Assembly (NCBI RefSeq): GCF_052857255.1
Contig: NC_135497.1
Span: 343,954,183 to 344,018,182 of the forward strand
Length of the DNA stretch: 64,000 bases
Reading direction: 5' to 3'
Source of the DNA: Amblyomma americanum
Taxonomy: Eukaryota; Arthropoda; Arachnida; Ixodida; Ixodidae
The notes beneath the pieces were generated by a model that saw only the letters and a program-made list of their open reading frames with translations, was not told the origin of the DNA and did not search any database. Positions 22,888 through 34,599 of this stretch are shown piece after piece (position 1 is the stretch's first letter; every line of letters starts with the position of its first letter). Both the position numbers and the translations under genes were made by a program.

Positions 22888-24084
22888 TTTTCTTTCGGAC
22901 AAGATATGCGGCGCGGTAGGCATTGGAAGACGATGCGGAAGATTGGCAAAAGAAACTTTAAGCAACCTATCTGATATACCTGGTGTATCGAGGCACGCCG
23001 CACACAATCTCGCGAACTATTGCTCGGTGTTTCGAAACAATTGGGGAGTGTGCTAGTGAAGAGTGCAAGTCTACCGATCACTAGATGTATGGGAACAAGG
23101 GTGTTACTATATTTACCCTGCATTGAAATTATTCTTTCTTGACCTGAAAACAAAGCCCCTGGACCGACCCCTGGCCCAGCCGCAAAAATTACCTACAGCT
23201 ATACGCCGTCGACGCAGCCACCTCAGCATTTTAAAATGTGTAAGATATTTAAAGCAATATCTTAAGCATCAGAGTAAAAGGTAGGAATATCAATAAACCG
23301 AAGGACTGGTTCAGGAGAGTAATCGGCTTCTTCGTTTAATATAGCGATTTCTGATAAAATGGAATGCCAACAACGTGCCTTCGTTCTTCATCGTTAGCCG
23401 TTCCTGACTCTTCTATGTTGAACGTACGAGGTGCAGCTGGTGGGTTGCTTTCGTCCACCAGAGCCGGGAATTGACAGGCAGCGGGATAGCCGGTTCTTAT
23501 ATTTATTAGTTTCCTTTGAAAAACTATCAATAAAAGCGTTTTGGATGCATGCGTCAATTGGTACACGATCTCTTGAAAACTGAATGGGTCACACTAGAGA
23601 TCTTTTATGACACTGTAAGAGTCGACCACCGAGATTTTGTTAACAGGTTATCATGTTTATATAAAAAACGTACATGGCCTTCAGTTATCATTGACGCACA
23701 TATACGGAAATTAACAGAGCATAAATACCATTTTTACCAATTACCTGATCAACTGTAAAATTCCCCTTATTAAGTGTCTTGTGCTACACTGTACACATTG
23801 ACCTCGTCAAACGCAATTGGTCTCTGTAGCTACGTAATTGAGGTGTTAAACAGTTTGAAAAGGTGCAACATTAAATTTAAATCACTACAGATATTAAGAG
23901 TTAGAACGGTTTAAATGCATGTCCGACTGCAGCGACAATAATAAAAATTGGAAGGGTCCCTTAAGATCCTTCTGAAGGGAATGACGCGATAACTTATTGG
24001 GTTAATGCGCAGATATGCAGAAGTGGTCATTCTGTATTTATTACTCAAATCCGTGGGAGTTCCCATACACCTCCGGGTGCAGTG
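22888..24084. other. Unassigned stretch
   Basis: Short open frames on both strands without recognisable domains. Nothing nameable. Confidence 0.4.
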
Positions 24085-24420
24085 GTTACGGCGGTTAAGC
24101 GATGCCCTGTCGCCCTGATACGGCAGGCGCAGCCAAAGCTCAGGAACGTGGGACGGGTGTTGCTCTTTTCGAGCAGCCTCTGACGACCAGTAATTAATTT
24201 AACTGCTACCTGCCTCGTTGCGCAGTTTGCTCACAATCCAGTGGGTAGGTTGCGATGACGCCACAAGGTCACGTGATCCAGTTGGCAAACCAGCCTTCTA
24301 GGTTGCTTCTCTGGAGATTTTTCCTAGCTTTCAGCTACGGTCAATGCTGACGGCGCTGACGACGATCGAATCGACGCCCATGGCTACAGGTCTCGTCTTC
24401 TTTTGTCACGTGACCTCCAA
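24085..24420 (+). repeat. Possible tRNA-derived repeat
   Basis: Begins with an A-box-like stretch (GGTGCAGTGGTTACGGCGG), followed by a segment that could be a degraded anticodon/T-arm region, then a G+C-rich body with CGATGACGCCACAAGGTCACG. It differs from the Ruka-like SINEs, so it would be another family. Ends not defined. Confidence 0.35.
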
Positions 24421-25442
24421 GCACTACAGCGCAAGCCAAAGTTACTTGGGGCAGGCTAGACGGTAAATGCTGTCTGGCATGCTTGCAGCTTTAGTGACGC
24501 GCTCTGTAGGCGTTTAATCGCATCCACAAAAAAGCCGCCCCACACAAAGACGCTTCGGGACAGTGGTAGAGCAAGCAATGTAAGGAAAATTGCTATGATA
24601 TCTTAAAGAGAAGGAAAGATTGACTATCGCAGCCAGCTAGGAATATGTTTGGATGCTAGAGAATTTAGTCACTTTTTGAAGACTGTTTTAAGTATGATCG
24701 GTTATAAAACATTGCGTCGCCGAGATTACACAATTATACCAACGTTACTCACGTACGATGCGGTCGTAGAGCCATCGCACGATGTTACAAGGCCCGCTGC
24801 GTACTCTGCCAGTTTATTGCCCAGATAGCTATAGCAATGGGTTTGCTTCATGATTGGCGACGAGGAAATGTGAAGATGGGAAGTTTCACCATAGCGATTT
24901 CTATATACATTGAATATCTCGCGGCCACGAAAAAAATTCATTGCAGAATAACAAAAATCTAGGTCAAGGCAACGAGAAGAGATACAACCGTTCTTTTTCA
25001 AATGACCAGTGACAGACAACATGGGGTAGTGAGCTCTTCTAGCCCATTTCGTTGTGATCAGCATACTGCGGCATACTTTTGAAGCGAGCAAAAAGCCAAA
25101 CGAATTTTTTCATTCAAAACTTTATTAACAATGCGATGCTTTCGCATGCGAAAAAACAACACGAGGTCGGGGCACCTGAACTGAAAGCTACACTCCCCTT
25201 CCTTTTTGTTTTGTTGGCACGTAGTCTGTTCACACGCCATGCGTCCTTTAAATTTTCACCTGTCTGAAAGCTGCCCTTATGCACGGCTAGTTTCTAGCGT
25301 AGTCGTTGTGAACAAATAATTGTGTGCGTACTCATGACTATCTTTACATAGCCGAATGCAAACATACTATCGGTAGCAAGAATGAACGGGGTGGATGCTA
25401 TCGGAAAAAAAATATTGGCGTCGCGTTCCCTCGCGATCAAGT
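24421..25442. other. Unassigned stretch
   Basis: No domain or repeat recognised. Confidence 0.4.
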
Positions 25443-26750
25443 CGCCTCGTATTATTAACAGCGGTGGTGCATGCATATCCTCTTATACTTCAGTAAATTA
25501 CGGGCTATCGGCATATGAAGCTGCGCCGAAGTGATTGTTTCCCGCGCACCCATATCCCGTAAAATTTTCAGTCCATACTACCATCTTGACAGTTTTTGAT
25601 CATCCGTTCCTCAACAACAAAGTGCTCTGAGCCCGCATGAGAATACGAGGGCAAAGTCACAGTCTGTTGGCAGAAGGTATGTATTAAATAAGATGCCTCT
25701 TTTGGTCGAGTAGGAATACAAAGTAATATTCGACACGCCTACTATTGCTTTGTAAGCAACTTTTTGATGTATTAGAGCCTGAATATTTGCCTATTTTGCT
25801 CCTCTTTAAAGCCTAGATTTCAGGGTCGTAGCAAATTATTGAAGTGACCCGCAAAAAATTAAAACTTGAGATGAAGCACGAAATTATGAGCAGTTATAAA
25901 ATTGAGCGTTTTTTCGAGTGTTTTAAATTTCAAGCAGTGCATTTTTCCAGCGGCATAAATGTGCTGGACCTTTCAGTACGCCTATTTCCCCACTCTTTAT
26001 GTTTCTGACCTCCCGCGACGGCGCAGTGGTTTTGACGTTCAGCTCCGCATCCCAACCCAAGGTCACGGGCTCGATCCCAGCTGCAGTTGTTGTATTTCGA
26101 TTGAGGCTGAATGCTAAAACACCCGCGGGCTGTACTAGGTAAGCGCACTCTTAAGAACCGCAGGCGGCTTAAATTATTCCAGAACCCTCCACTGTGGCGT
26201 CCTCTAGAGATCATGTGCCATTTCGGGACGTCTAACCTCCAAATTTAAAATTTACTTTTTCTTTGCTGTGGTCTGAGGTAGCTGCAGAATTGGACCAACT
26301 GCACCCAGCAACTTTTCGGCAGAGGTGGTTAGTCTCATTGTTTACTTTACGGTGTAAATTCCGTGCAAATACCTTGAATTTAGTGGGTGCGCAGAGCAAA
26401 GTTGCGGCACGCATCAGAAGATTTTCAATTCACCCGGAGTAAAGCATCTTATTTAATACATACCTTCTGCCAACAGACTGTGACTTTTCCCTCGTCATGA
26501 TCTTAGTGTAAAATAACAGTACGCCAAAATAGTATCATATGGGCCCCGTCTCATGCGAGCTCTGAGCACTTTGTTGGTCAGGAACGGATGAACAAAAACT
26601 GTCAAGACGGTATTATGGACTGCAAAAAAATTTACGGGTAATGGGTGCGCGGAAAAAAATCACTTCGGCGCAGCTTCATATGCCGATAGCCGGTAATTTA
26701 CTTAAGTATAAGCTGACATGCATGCACCACCGCTGTTAATAATACGAGGC
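25443..26750. mobile_element. Element with long terminal inverted repeats
   Basis: The left arm (25443-25705) is the reverse complement, with moderate divergence, of the right arm (26440-26750). Shared blocks, in left-arm orientation, are CCTCGTATTATTAACAGCGG, GCCGAAGTGATT, TTGACAGTTTTTG-TCATCC and ACAGTCTGTTGGCAGAAGG. The right arm is longer because of an internal stretch (about 26500-26555). The 730-bp interior has no transposase frame and carries a SINE (26010-26240). I read this as a non-autonomous fold-back or long-TIR element, or two inverted copies of one repeat. No target duplication is obvious. Confidence 0.75.
26010..26240 (+). repeat. tRNA-derived SINE (Ruka-like)
   Basis: Starts at CGCGACGGCGCAGTGG (A-box region), has a well-kept B box (GGGCTCGATCCC, about 26067) and then the family tail: ATTTCGATTGAGGC, a GTACTAGGTAAGCGCACTCT-like run, AAGAACCGCAGG, CCAGAACCCTCCACT and a final TTTCGGGACGTC. 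It sits between the arms of the inverted-repeat element, so it may have inserted into that element. Confidence 0.7.
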
Positions 26751-27337
26751 TCATCTGTGCATGAGCGGTGGGTGCAACAAGGGTAAGATGAAATCATTCC
26801 TCGGAGGTGTATGCTGCTTGGTCTCTTGATACCAGAGGAGGACACTTAGAGCTCACACGGATTGGGCTGTTTCAAATTTTAGGCGGGTGCCTTTATGGAG
26901 ACTCGAACAGAAAAATTGTTTCCATACTGACAAGCAGCATAGACGCGGAGCTTTACGCTCGATATATGACGCATAATTGGGCTGGCTACGCTAACCCATG
27001 AAGTGTAAGACGGATTTTCATGGCCAGATGCCTGTATCAGCTACTTATATTGTTACTCAACTTTGTTTAGAGCCCACACTCCACCACATTTACCTCATGA
27101 GAATGAGACCCTGTCAATCTGCGGATACAATATTGCTTCTCCAGGAATGCGTTCCATTTGTCGTCTGGAAAATAATTCAAGAATAGCTTGTTCAGCGCGG
27201 AACATGCCTGATTGTTTTGAAGGACTTGAACTCATCTCTCGAACTAAATGGCAAAATACAAGGGCTAAAACACAAAATTCAAAAAGCCGATTGTCCCAAT
27301 AAAAAATGCTGATGAGATGCACAGCGCCTTTCAGTAT
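26751..27337. other. Unassigned stretch
   Basis: No domain or repeat recognised. Confidence 0.4.
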
Positions 27338-28127
27338 AAAAACTTCAAAACACTGTAGTGCAATCAAAGACGAGGACAAAAATGAACAGAAGGAGCAGCA
27401 CAATTGCGAACTTCCAACAAACTTTATGTTTCTCAAACAGCGCATATGTACATGTAGCAACGTCATGAGTGGTTTCGAAATGCGCGTGCGAGCACCTTTT
27501 ATGGCCTTATCTGGCGATCCTTCAGAGCTTCGGATTATAACGACTAACACGTGCTCCTTCCTATCTTCCTGCCTCTATGCTACTTATCAATACGGCCTAC
27601 ACCTAAGAATAAAGGGACATTTTTGCTTCTACTGACTACGCTGCTGCTTCCCTGGTCTGGCATTACTACGAGCATGCCATGGCTATGCTACAGTACACCA
27701 GAAAAAAAAACACGTAACCTGTTCTGCACAACATTGTTGCGTTCGCAAAAAAAAGCGATATCTTTATCCCTTAGGAAGATGTAATGCGTGCTTTTACATG
27801 TGTGACCTGAACTATTTACCTACTCAGTTTCAATGATTTTTCCTGTTAACTTATCTGTGCTTTTTGCCATGACAACATACTTATTCAGAAATGTTTTGCA
27901 TGTTTTTGTCTCGCAAGAAAGAGTATGTTCAACGAGCTTCCCTCCTTTCCTGTTCTTCGATTTTTCGCGAACGCTATAATGCAAAACTGTCTACGTGTTT
28001 TTTCTGGCGTAATGTGCTAATTGAGAAACATAATGATTGTTGGAACCTAGCGCTCGTATTGCTCATTCTGTTCATTTTCGTGATCACCTTTGGTTGGTGT
28101 ACAGTGTTTTGCAGGTATGGAGCACCA
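27338..28127. repeat. Inverted-repeat pair, arms about 110 bp
   Basis: The reverse complement of 27338-27455 matches 28005-28127: shared blocks are GAGAAACATAA, TTGTTGGAA, TTCTGTTCATTTT and TACAGTGTTTTG. The outer ends of the arms face away from each other. The interior of about 550 bp shows no recognised domain. The arms could be termini of a transposable element or two opposed copies of one 3' end. Confidence 0.65.
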
Positions 28128-29267
28128 ACAAGCCCAAAAAATCACCCTACTGTGCAGTATAAAAACGTTTAATTCCTTCGCCTCAGTAAGCCTTCAATAC
28201 GTCCCACAAGCGCATAACTCGCTCCATCTGCTAACTTACACAACGATGGCTGCATTAGTAATTGCGTATCTGCACGGCTCGAAGTGTAGTTCCGCGTGCC
28301 CCCGCTACATAACGACAAGTATGGCCCGGCTGTTGCCCGCCCGGCACTCACCTCCACCACGTCTGCAACTCGTCCTGATTGCATTGACCTTTCTCGAATC
28401 CGAATTTTGGCTCATGGCGACCATTGATCATTTATAGGCAAGCAGACTGAAACATTGATTGACCATTTGCCAACGATGCGGTAAGGTTACCAGACAGGAG
28501 CTGCTCTATTTCGCTTGTCACCGTCAGCTCTACAGAATCAATATTTGCAACTAGTCCCAGCTTTCTGAAAATAAAATGAAGCAATAATGTGTAAATCCAG
28601 CATAAAATCGGCGCATAAGAGAGCTTTACTTTCGTTGTGTTTGTGCTAGAGTGTATCGAATCTCTTAGGATATGCGAGCTTGGTCTCTATCGAGGTGAGA
28701 GTGTGTCACAGTCCTTGTTGCGTGCGAATGCAACATTAAGGAGGATATCGCCGAGCGGGACTGCTCATTCGTTAATGAAGGTAATATTTTCCACCTATCA
28801 AATTATTTTCTATGCAGAATGATGTGTAGCGCAAATGTTAGTCACCTTTACGGGACGGGGCTGTTTGCTGGTGTTTTTCTGGCGCCAGCCTAAGCTGCCC
28901 ATTTTTTGTGATCGTGGCTACTGACAGCCTACGTGAACACGGGGAGCCTCCTTTTTCCCACTCGAAGCTTTCGACAGCTTCGCAAATATGTCGCTTTAAA
29001 ATACTTTCTCGAGAGTCTAGATTACATAATCGCGTATGGATCTTTTAACAAGAGCACTTCACGCTGCCCACGAGAGGGAGTGCAGCTATTGTAGTGCCGC
29101 TACATTAATAGCCGCGCTGTGTGGACGCATGTTTCGGCGTTCTTCAGATTGCAAGGGGCGACCGGGATCAGGCGGAATGACGTATACAGTACGGCGGCTA
29201 GAATCTGCGGGAATGGCGACACAGCGTCAAATAGATGAGTTTTTTGCTTTAATATTCTGGCAGTTAG

Positions 29268-29270
<3 letters not shown>
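28128..29270. other. Unassigned stretch
   Basis: Nothing recognised apart from chance frames. Confidence 0.4.

Positions 29271-29332
<62 letters not shown>
29271..29332. repeat. (TA)n microsatellite
   Basis: About 31 uninterrupted TA units. It opens a spurious Tyr-Ile repeat frame on the plus strand. Confidence 0.98.
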
Positions 29333-29335
<3 letters not shown>

Positions 29336-30739
29336 ACGCAAGTTATCTTAGGTGCAGGCTAGCCAGTAGAATGTAGTTTTTTTTTTCAGCGGCCAGGTTA
29401 TCCGTACCAGCAGCTAAGATTTTAAGCGCTCATTCATGAACTTCTTATTTTATTAATATGGTAATTATGTTAGAAGGGTAGCTATTCTTTTTCCAAGTGA
29501 TCGGCATTTGCACTAGGGAGCATTCATTGGAAAACCAGCTTTCCTGTGGTTTTTTGAGCCAGTACATATTCTAAGCTTTTTGCGGAAGCTATGATCGACC
29601 AGTTATATGATGGCTAAGCATGTGAAGGTTAGAAACAGGGAGCGTGTGGATTTAGTGAAGTTGAAGGTAACGCGGTTCAAATCTTCGAGGAGGTGGAAGG
29701 CGTACATGTTACGCGCATATGGTGTTTATTAAGTGCGCGTATGGGCAGGATTGACCAAGAAACCACCACATTAGTGTATTGTGCGGATTCCGAAGAGAGC
29801 TATAGGTAAGAAAGGCGAATAATTGAAAACTTCGGGAACAGCGTGCTCCAATTGCAGGAAAACTGGCCGTATCCTCCCCCAGAAACCAAAGCGTTAGACA
29901 TTCCAGAGCGAGCCACGTGGATGGGGCCTACACTGGCGTGGGAATCGATCAGAAAGTAGATTAGACACGTTTTTACAGAGATAGCTATTCACGGGTGACA
30001 GGTGGTAGCTAGGAAGTCTTGAGACTATGGAGAGGAAGCGAACAAGGTAAATCTCAGAAATGATTTAACAGTTTGTGATAACCGGACAGAGAAACCGGAA
30101 GTTCGGAGGGAGGGGGAATTTGTGAGGTGCTTATCACGGGTGACTGAAACACGAGGAAGTGCAAATGAGCTACGATGGAGGGTGTATTATGTGATAGGCG
30201 GGTATTCGTCTGGACTTTCTCAGAGAGGACAATGAACGCTGTGCTGAGAGTGACTAAATGCAAACTGGCAAACAGCTGAATGATGTCTTTAATGGTGACG
30301 CTGCGGAAGTCTTGGGAAGACCAGCTCGAGGAGTTGACAATATAAGAGTAATAGCATAGCAATTGCAGATCGTGTTCTTCACAGTACCGGAGGTGCTTGG
30401 ACAGAGCGGAAACGTTGACGAGGACTTGGTGACTATTAATTGAGAGAAAAGGAAGTTAACCCTTTAAAAAAGCTTCGAAGTGGCAGAAATAAACAGGGCA
30501 GCACGCGTAGCAGGCGTTGGTAGCGGGTTTGGATGAGATGACATCTATTTATTGGAAGTGTGGGAGGGGATGTTTGCTAGCACGACGGGCAGTAGCTGTT
30601 TAGGGGACCACGGGGTCTGAGGATAGGATAGGTGGAAGCGAACAAGAAAGGTTTATTATGAAGTCTGAGCTTAAGAATATGGCCACTAGGAGGACCAGGA
30701 AGAAAACTCGGAAAGGAAATTTAACGCAATGATCAGTTA
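29333..30739. other. Unassigned stretch, possible ORF1/leader of the next LINE
   Basis: Lies immediately upstream of the plus-strand LINE. Purine-rich with scattered basic open segments (for instance near 29610-29700), but I could not identify an ORF1 domain. Confidence 0.35.
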
Positions 30740-32888
30740 CAGAAACATGCAATGGGGTAGAAAGAGAGCGAGGTGGTTAGAAATCGAAGAACATTTAAAT
30801 TTTGCTAAAATCTGTGTGTAAGCATGTACGATGAAATAGGGAGGACACATCTGAGGGTTCTCGATGGTCCACAGTTTGTTGATGGCTACATCTAAAAACA
30901 ATGCAACAGAACAACAACGCAGAAGATGGGGAGGGCGCGATATGCTGCTACATCTCACAAGTTGGTAAAGAATAAAATCAACCTGCAAAGGACATATCTG
31001 GATATCAGGAGCAATCACCGGTAGAAGGACGTGACTAGATCTAGTTTACTTAGGGACAGCTGACAAAGGCAGGCAAGAATTCAAGTATCTAGTTAGCTGT
31101 CTCAATGCGACATAAAACAGTTTGGAGACGTTGCCGATTTTATTCTATTTTGAGACATGAATGGCCATATCAAGGATCTGGATATATACACGAATTTTAA
31201 CAGGACGAATCACATGGGAATTCCGGAAGACACAGGCGACCATGAACTACTGCATAATGACGCAGGGAATCTATATCAAGCTTGCTGAAATCGACAGAGA
31301 CGAAGAGGGGTGTAGTCATAAATGTATTAGTCTGCAGATGGAAACACTGAAGAAAAGATAAATGCAGAATAGACAAAAAAGAACGCGAAATTAAGCGATG
31401 AACTAATAGCGCTGACAGCAGCACACATCCAAGAAGCAATAGAGAAACTCCCTATGGAAAATTCTAATGATAAACAGAACCATTCATCAGTATGGAATAA
31501 GTAACATGCAAAAGTGACAAACCGATGGAAAGGAAAACAGAAGGTAACAAAAGTAAAAACAGCGCTAATTTTTGCACAAACTACACAGAAAGCCAGACAG
31601 GACGGGCGCTCTTATATAATGTTACACCAAATAGCCCAGCAAGCGATACTGTAAAAACAAAAGAGAAGCCATGAAGCTGATAAAATAAGGAAATTAAGGA
31701 CGCCATCGAACAACGACAGGTGGCTTCAAGGAAACACAGTGACGCAAAGAAGGCGCCATTATCTTAAGAGAAAATAGACAAAACAATGGAAATCCTACCG
31801 ACAAAAGAAAGTCTAAGTTGAAATTCTCGTCCAGAGAAAAATAAAGCAATCCAGTTATCGCTGGTTGGCTGAATTTCGCGAAGCAACTAAAAGAAAGGTG
31901 GGCCAAGAAAACACTGAAACATAAAATCTGGCTGGCAAAAAAGAAGAAAAAAAAGCAGGATGCGATTCGAGATGCAGAGAGAAAATGTTTAGAGCAGACA
32001 CGACGCAGTGAACTGCATTACATCAGTTATAGTTAAGTCAATTAAGAGCTACGATATGGTAATCTCAAATTAGCTTCCAACAGAGAACAACACATTGGAA
32101 AGCAGCTTACAATTGACGAATCTTAGCTGCTAAAGGGAGGAAGGAAACATTCTTAAAGGCACATCCGTAAGGATACACCAAATTCTAATCAAGCTGATTA
32201 ATGAACTTGACACAGGAAGAAAGGAAACGTTGTTTAAAGCATTGGAAGCAGTGATAACAATCAAGCAAATTCTAAAAGCTCGTGACGGAGTAAACTGCTC
32301 TGCATCAAATATCTCGCGGAGTACCACAGGGGAAAATTTTAAGTCTCACACTTTTAAATATCTCACTTGTTTGCTTTGAAATGTGCTTGAATCCTACAGT
32401 TTAAATCTTCTTTTACACCGACAACATCTGTATGTGGTGTTCCGGACGCAACAAGCGCATTCGCATGCCCGACTACAGAGGGCAATAGGCAGCGTCGAAT
32501 CAATTTTATGTAAGCGCAATCTGTCGAACTAGACTTATAAAGCGAAAGGAGTTTGGATACACATTAAATCCTTCAGACTGCTTACTATACCATCTGTTAC
32601 TACAACATGCAGGGGGCGAAATTACAAATGCAGTCGTGGGTAGAAAGTACTACGATGTAAAGAGAATTTCAGAGCGGGTTCAGAAGTGGTAAGCGCTTTG
32701 ATGAAAGCCTGTTCCTGCTTACCCAAAAAATAGCTGGGGCAGAAAACAGACCTCTATATTTAGCCTTATTGTACGAGAGCGGTGCATACTACCGCGTGAA
32801 CAGGGAACTGCTGTGGAGCATTTTAAAAGATGAAGGTATCTTTCAAGCGATAATTGATTTCCAACAAGGAAATACACCGAGATAATAT
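30740..32888 (+). pseudogene. Old LINE, endonuclease to RT palm start (5' portion)
   Basis: Plus-strand translation across many frame changes gives KRARWLEIEEHL (about 30765), a glycine/hydrophobic block, the catalytic-loop motif DMNGHIKDLD (31154-31183), an RT fingers segment near 32500-32700 including SGFRSGKRFDESLFLLTQK (about 32675-32730), and VNRELLWSILKDEG (about 32795-32835). These are in correct order. The reading resumes beyond the Ty3 insertion, with ATAT duplicated on both sides. The clade is uncertain; the palm motif GIKQGCPLSPLL beyond the insertion resembles elements with QGCPLSP, not the I type. Confidence 0.7.
32320..32530 (+). pseudogene. Fragment of a second, I-type RT nested in the old LINE
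   Basis: The segment codes, in one broken frame, for RGVPQGKILSLTLLNI and then YTDNICMWCSG. This is the I-superfamily palm (compare GVPQGGMLS and YADDICIW in the LINE at 11-12.6 kb) with its YADD decayed to YTDN. It interrupts the fingers region of the host LINE, which resumes by about 32550. Boundaries are approximate. Confidence 0.5.
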
Positions 32889-33070
32889 TGTCACGGACGC
32901 CGGTAGGACGTTCAATCCCTCGCAGAACAGAACCTGGCGAGCACACTGCGCAGAGCGTAGTCGGCCGGGCCTCGCACCGAGCAGAAGAGAACGAAGTCCG
33001 GCGCGCGACAAAGGTCGAAGACAGACCGCACGAGGGAGCCGGTAGCGTGATGGCTAAACTAAGTGCGGCA
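32889..33070 (-). repeat. 3' LTR of the Ty3 element
   Basis: 182 bp, TG...CA ends. Matches 38239-38420 over its whole length with six substitutions and no indel by eye. G+C-rich, no clear TATA box. Confidence 0.95.
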
Positions 33071-33085
33071 TTGCCCCTCCCCTCT
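33071..33085 (-). promoter_or_regulatory. Polypurine tract
   Basis: On the minus strand AGAGGGGAGGGGCAA directly abuts the 3' LTR; it would prime second-strand synthesis. Confidence 0.85.
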
Positions 33086-33175
33086 GGAAAGGCATCGACT
33101 CGATGCCTGACAGTGAGGGGGAGCCACGTGTTGGTGTTAACAGAATCCCAGGCACCGAACGTGCTGAGAGTTGTC

Positions 33176-34582
33176 CTAGCGGGCATGGTATGTCTTGAGT
33201 CTTGCGACGTGCACAATTTCGGATGTCGGCGGGCGTCTGGAAGAACGAACACTCCCTTGCGGGCGCACTTCATACGTAACGTCGCTGAGTTGGCAGAGTA
33301 CCTCGTTAGGGCCGAAGTAACGGCGCAAAATCTTCTCGGAGCGACCGCGCAAACGGATGGGGCTCCAAACCCACACTTGATCGCCAGGCTGGAAAATGAC
33401 TTCGCGGAGACGGAGGTTATAGCGGTGAGCATCGACTTCTTGCCGCACGCAGGTTCGTTGCCTAGCCAGCCGGCGGGCAGCCTCTGCATGGCGAACGAAT
33501 GCATCAGCGTCGGCAACGGATGGGCGGGCAATATCGGGCAACAACATCGTGTCCAACATAGTCACGACTTCACGACCGTGTACCAAACGAAATGGCGTGA
33601 ACCCCGTCGTCTCTTGAAGGGCAGTATTGTAGGCAAACGTGGCGTACGGAAGGATTTCGTCCCAGTTCTTATGGTCGTCGTCGACGTGCATAGAAATCAT
33701 ATCAGCGATAGTCTTATTGAGGCGCTCGGTTAGGCCGTTGGTTTGAGGATGGTAAGCTGAGGCCTTACGATGACTTGTGCCACTGAGCCGCATAACTTCC
33801 TGAGTAAGCGTGGACGTGAACGCTGTGCCTCGGTCAGTTAAAACAACATAAGGGGCGCCATGGCGGAGGACTAGGCTGATGATGAAAAAGTCAGCAATTG
33901 CAGCAGCAGTGGCGCGGGGAAGGGCTTTCTTCTCACAATACCGGGTGAGGTATTCGGTGGCAACCACAATATACCGGTTACCCAATGATGACGTGGGAAA
34001 TGGGCCCAGTAAGTCCATGCCGACTTGGTGGAAAGGAATTCTCGGCGGAGCAATGGGTTGGAGCAAGCCAGCCGGCTTAAAAGGTGGTTTCTTCCGACGT
34101 TGACACTCGCGGCAAGTACGTACATAACGCTTGACAGTCGCAGAAAGCCTGGGCCAGTAATAACGGTGACGAACTCGTGCCATAGTTCGAGAAAACCCGA
34201 GGTGGCCGGAAGGAAGCTCGTCGTGGCATGCCTGCAAAACGTCAGTGCGGAGCGCCGTTGGAACCACGAGCAGGTAATCAGAGTCCGTCGGAGCGTAATT
34301 TCGTTTGTAGAGGACGCCATCTCGCAAGCAAAACGACGACAAACCACGCGCGAATAGACGAGGCGGTAACGAGGCGGTACCCTCAAGATAATCGATGAGT
34401 GGCCGCAATTCCGTGTCGTCCCTCTGGTGTTGAGCGAGGTCGGACGTGGTCAGAGCACCAATAAAGAGGGGGTCATCTTCGAGGTCATCAGAGCTGGGCA
34501 GGATAGGAGCACGGGACAAGCAGTCTGCATCGCTATGTTTGTTGCCTGACTTGTAGACAACTGTTACATCAAATTCTTGCAA
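33176..34582 (-). pseudogene. pol: Ty3 RNase H end and integrase
   Basis: 468 open codons. Residues 1-25 finish RNase H (YKSGNKHSDADCLSRAP). An HHCC zinc-binding domain follows (H in CHDELPSGHLGF and C in CRECQRR). The DDE core is complete: GMDLLGPFP (D), VLTDRGTAF (D) and NGLTERLNKT (E). A C-terminal domain with GDQVWVWSP and the RRYFGPNEV block resembles a GPY/F module. Integrase joins element DNA to the genome. The residues needed for catalysis all seem present, unlike in the two other Ty3 copies here. The frame start is artificial, caused by the break near 34600. Confidence 0.9.
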
Positions 34583-34599
34583 GCGAAGGATTCAACGAG

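Noticed and set aside
29036..29362. Open frame with a Tyr-Ile repeat
   Set aside because: Created by the (TA)n microsatellite.
32888..33733. 281-codon open frame on the plus strand
   Set aside because: Antisense to LTR and integrase of the same Ty3 element.
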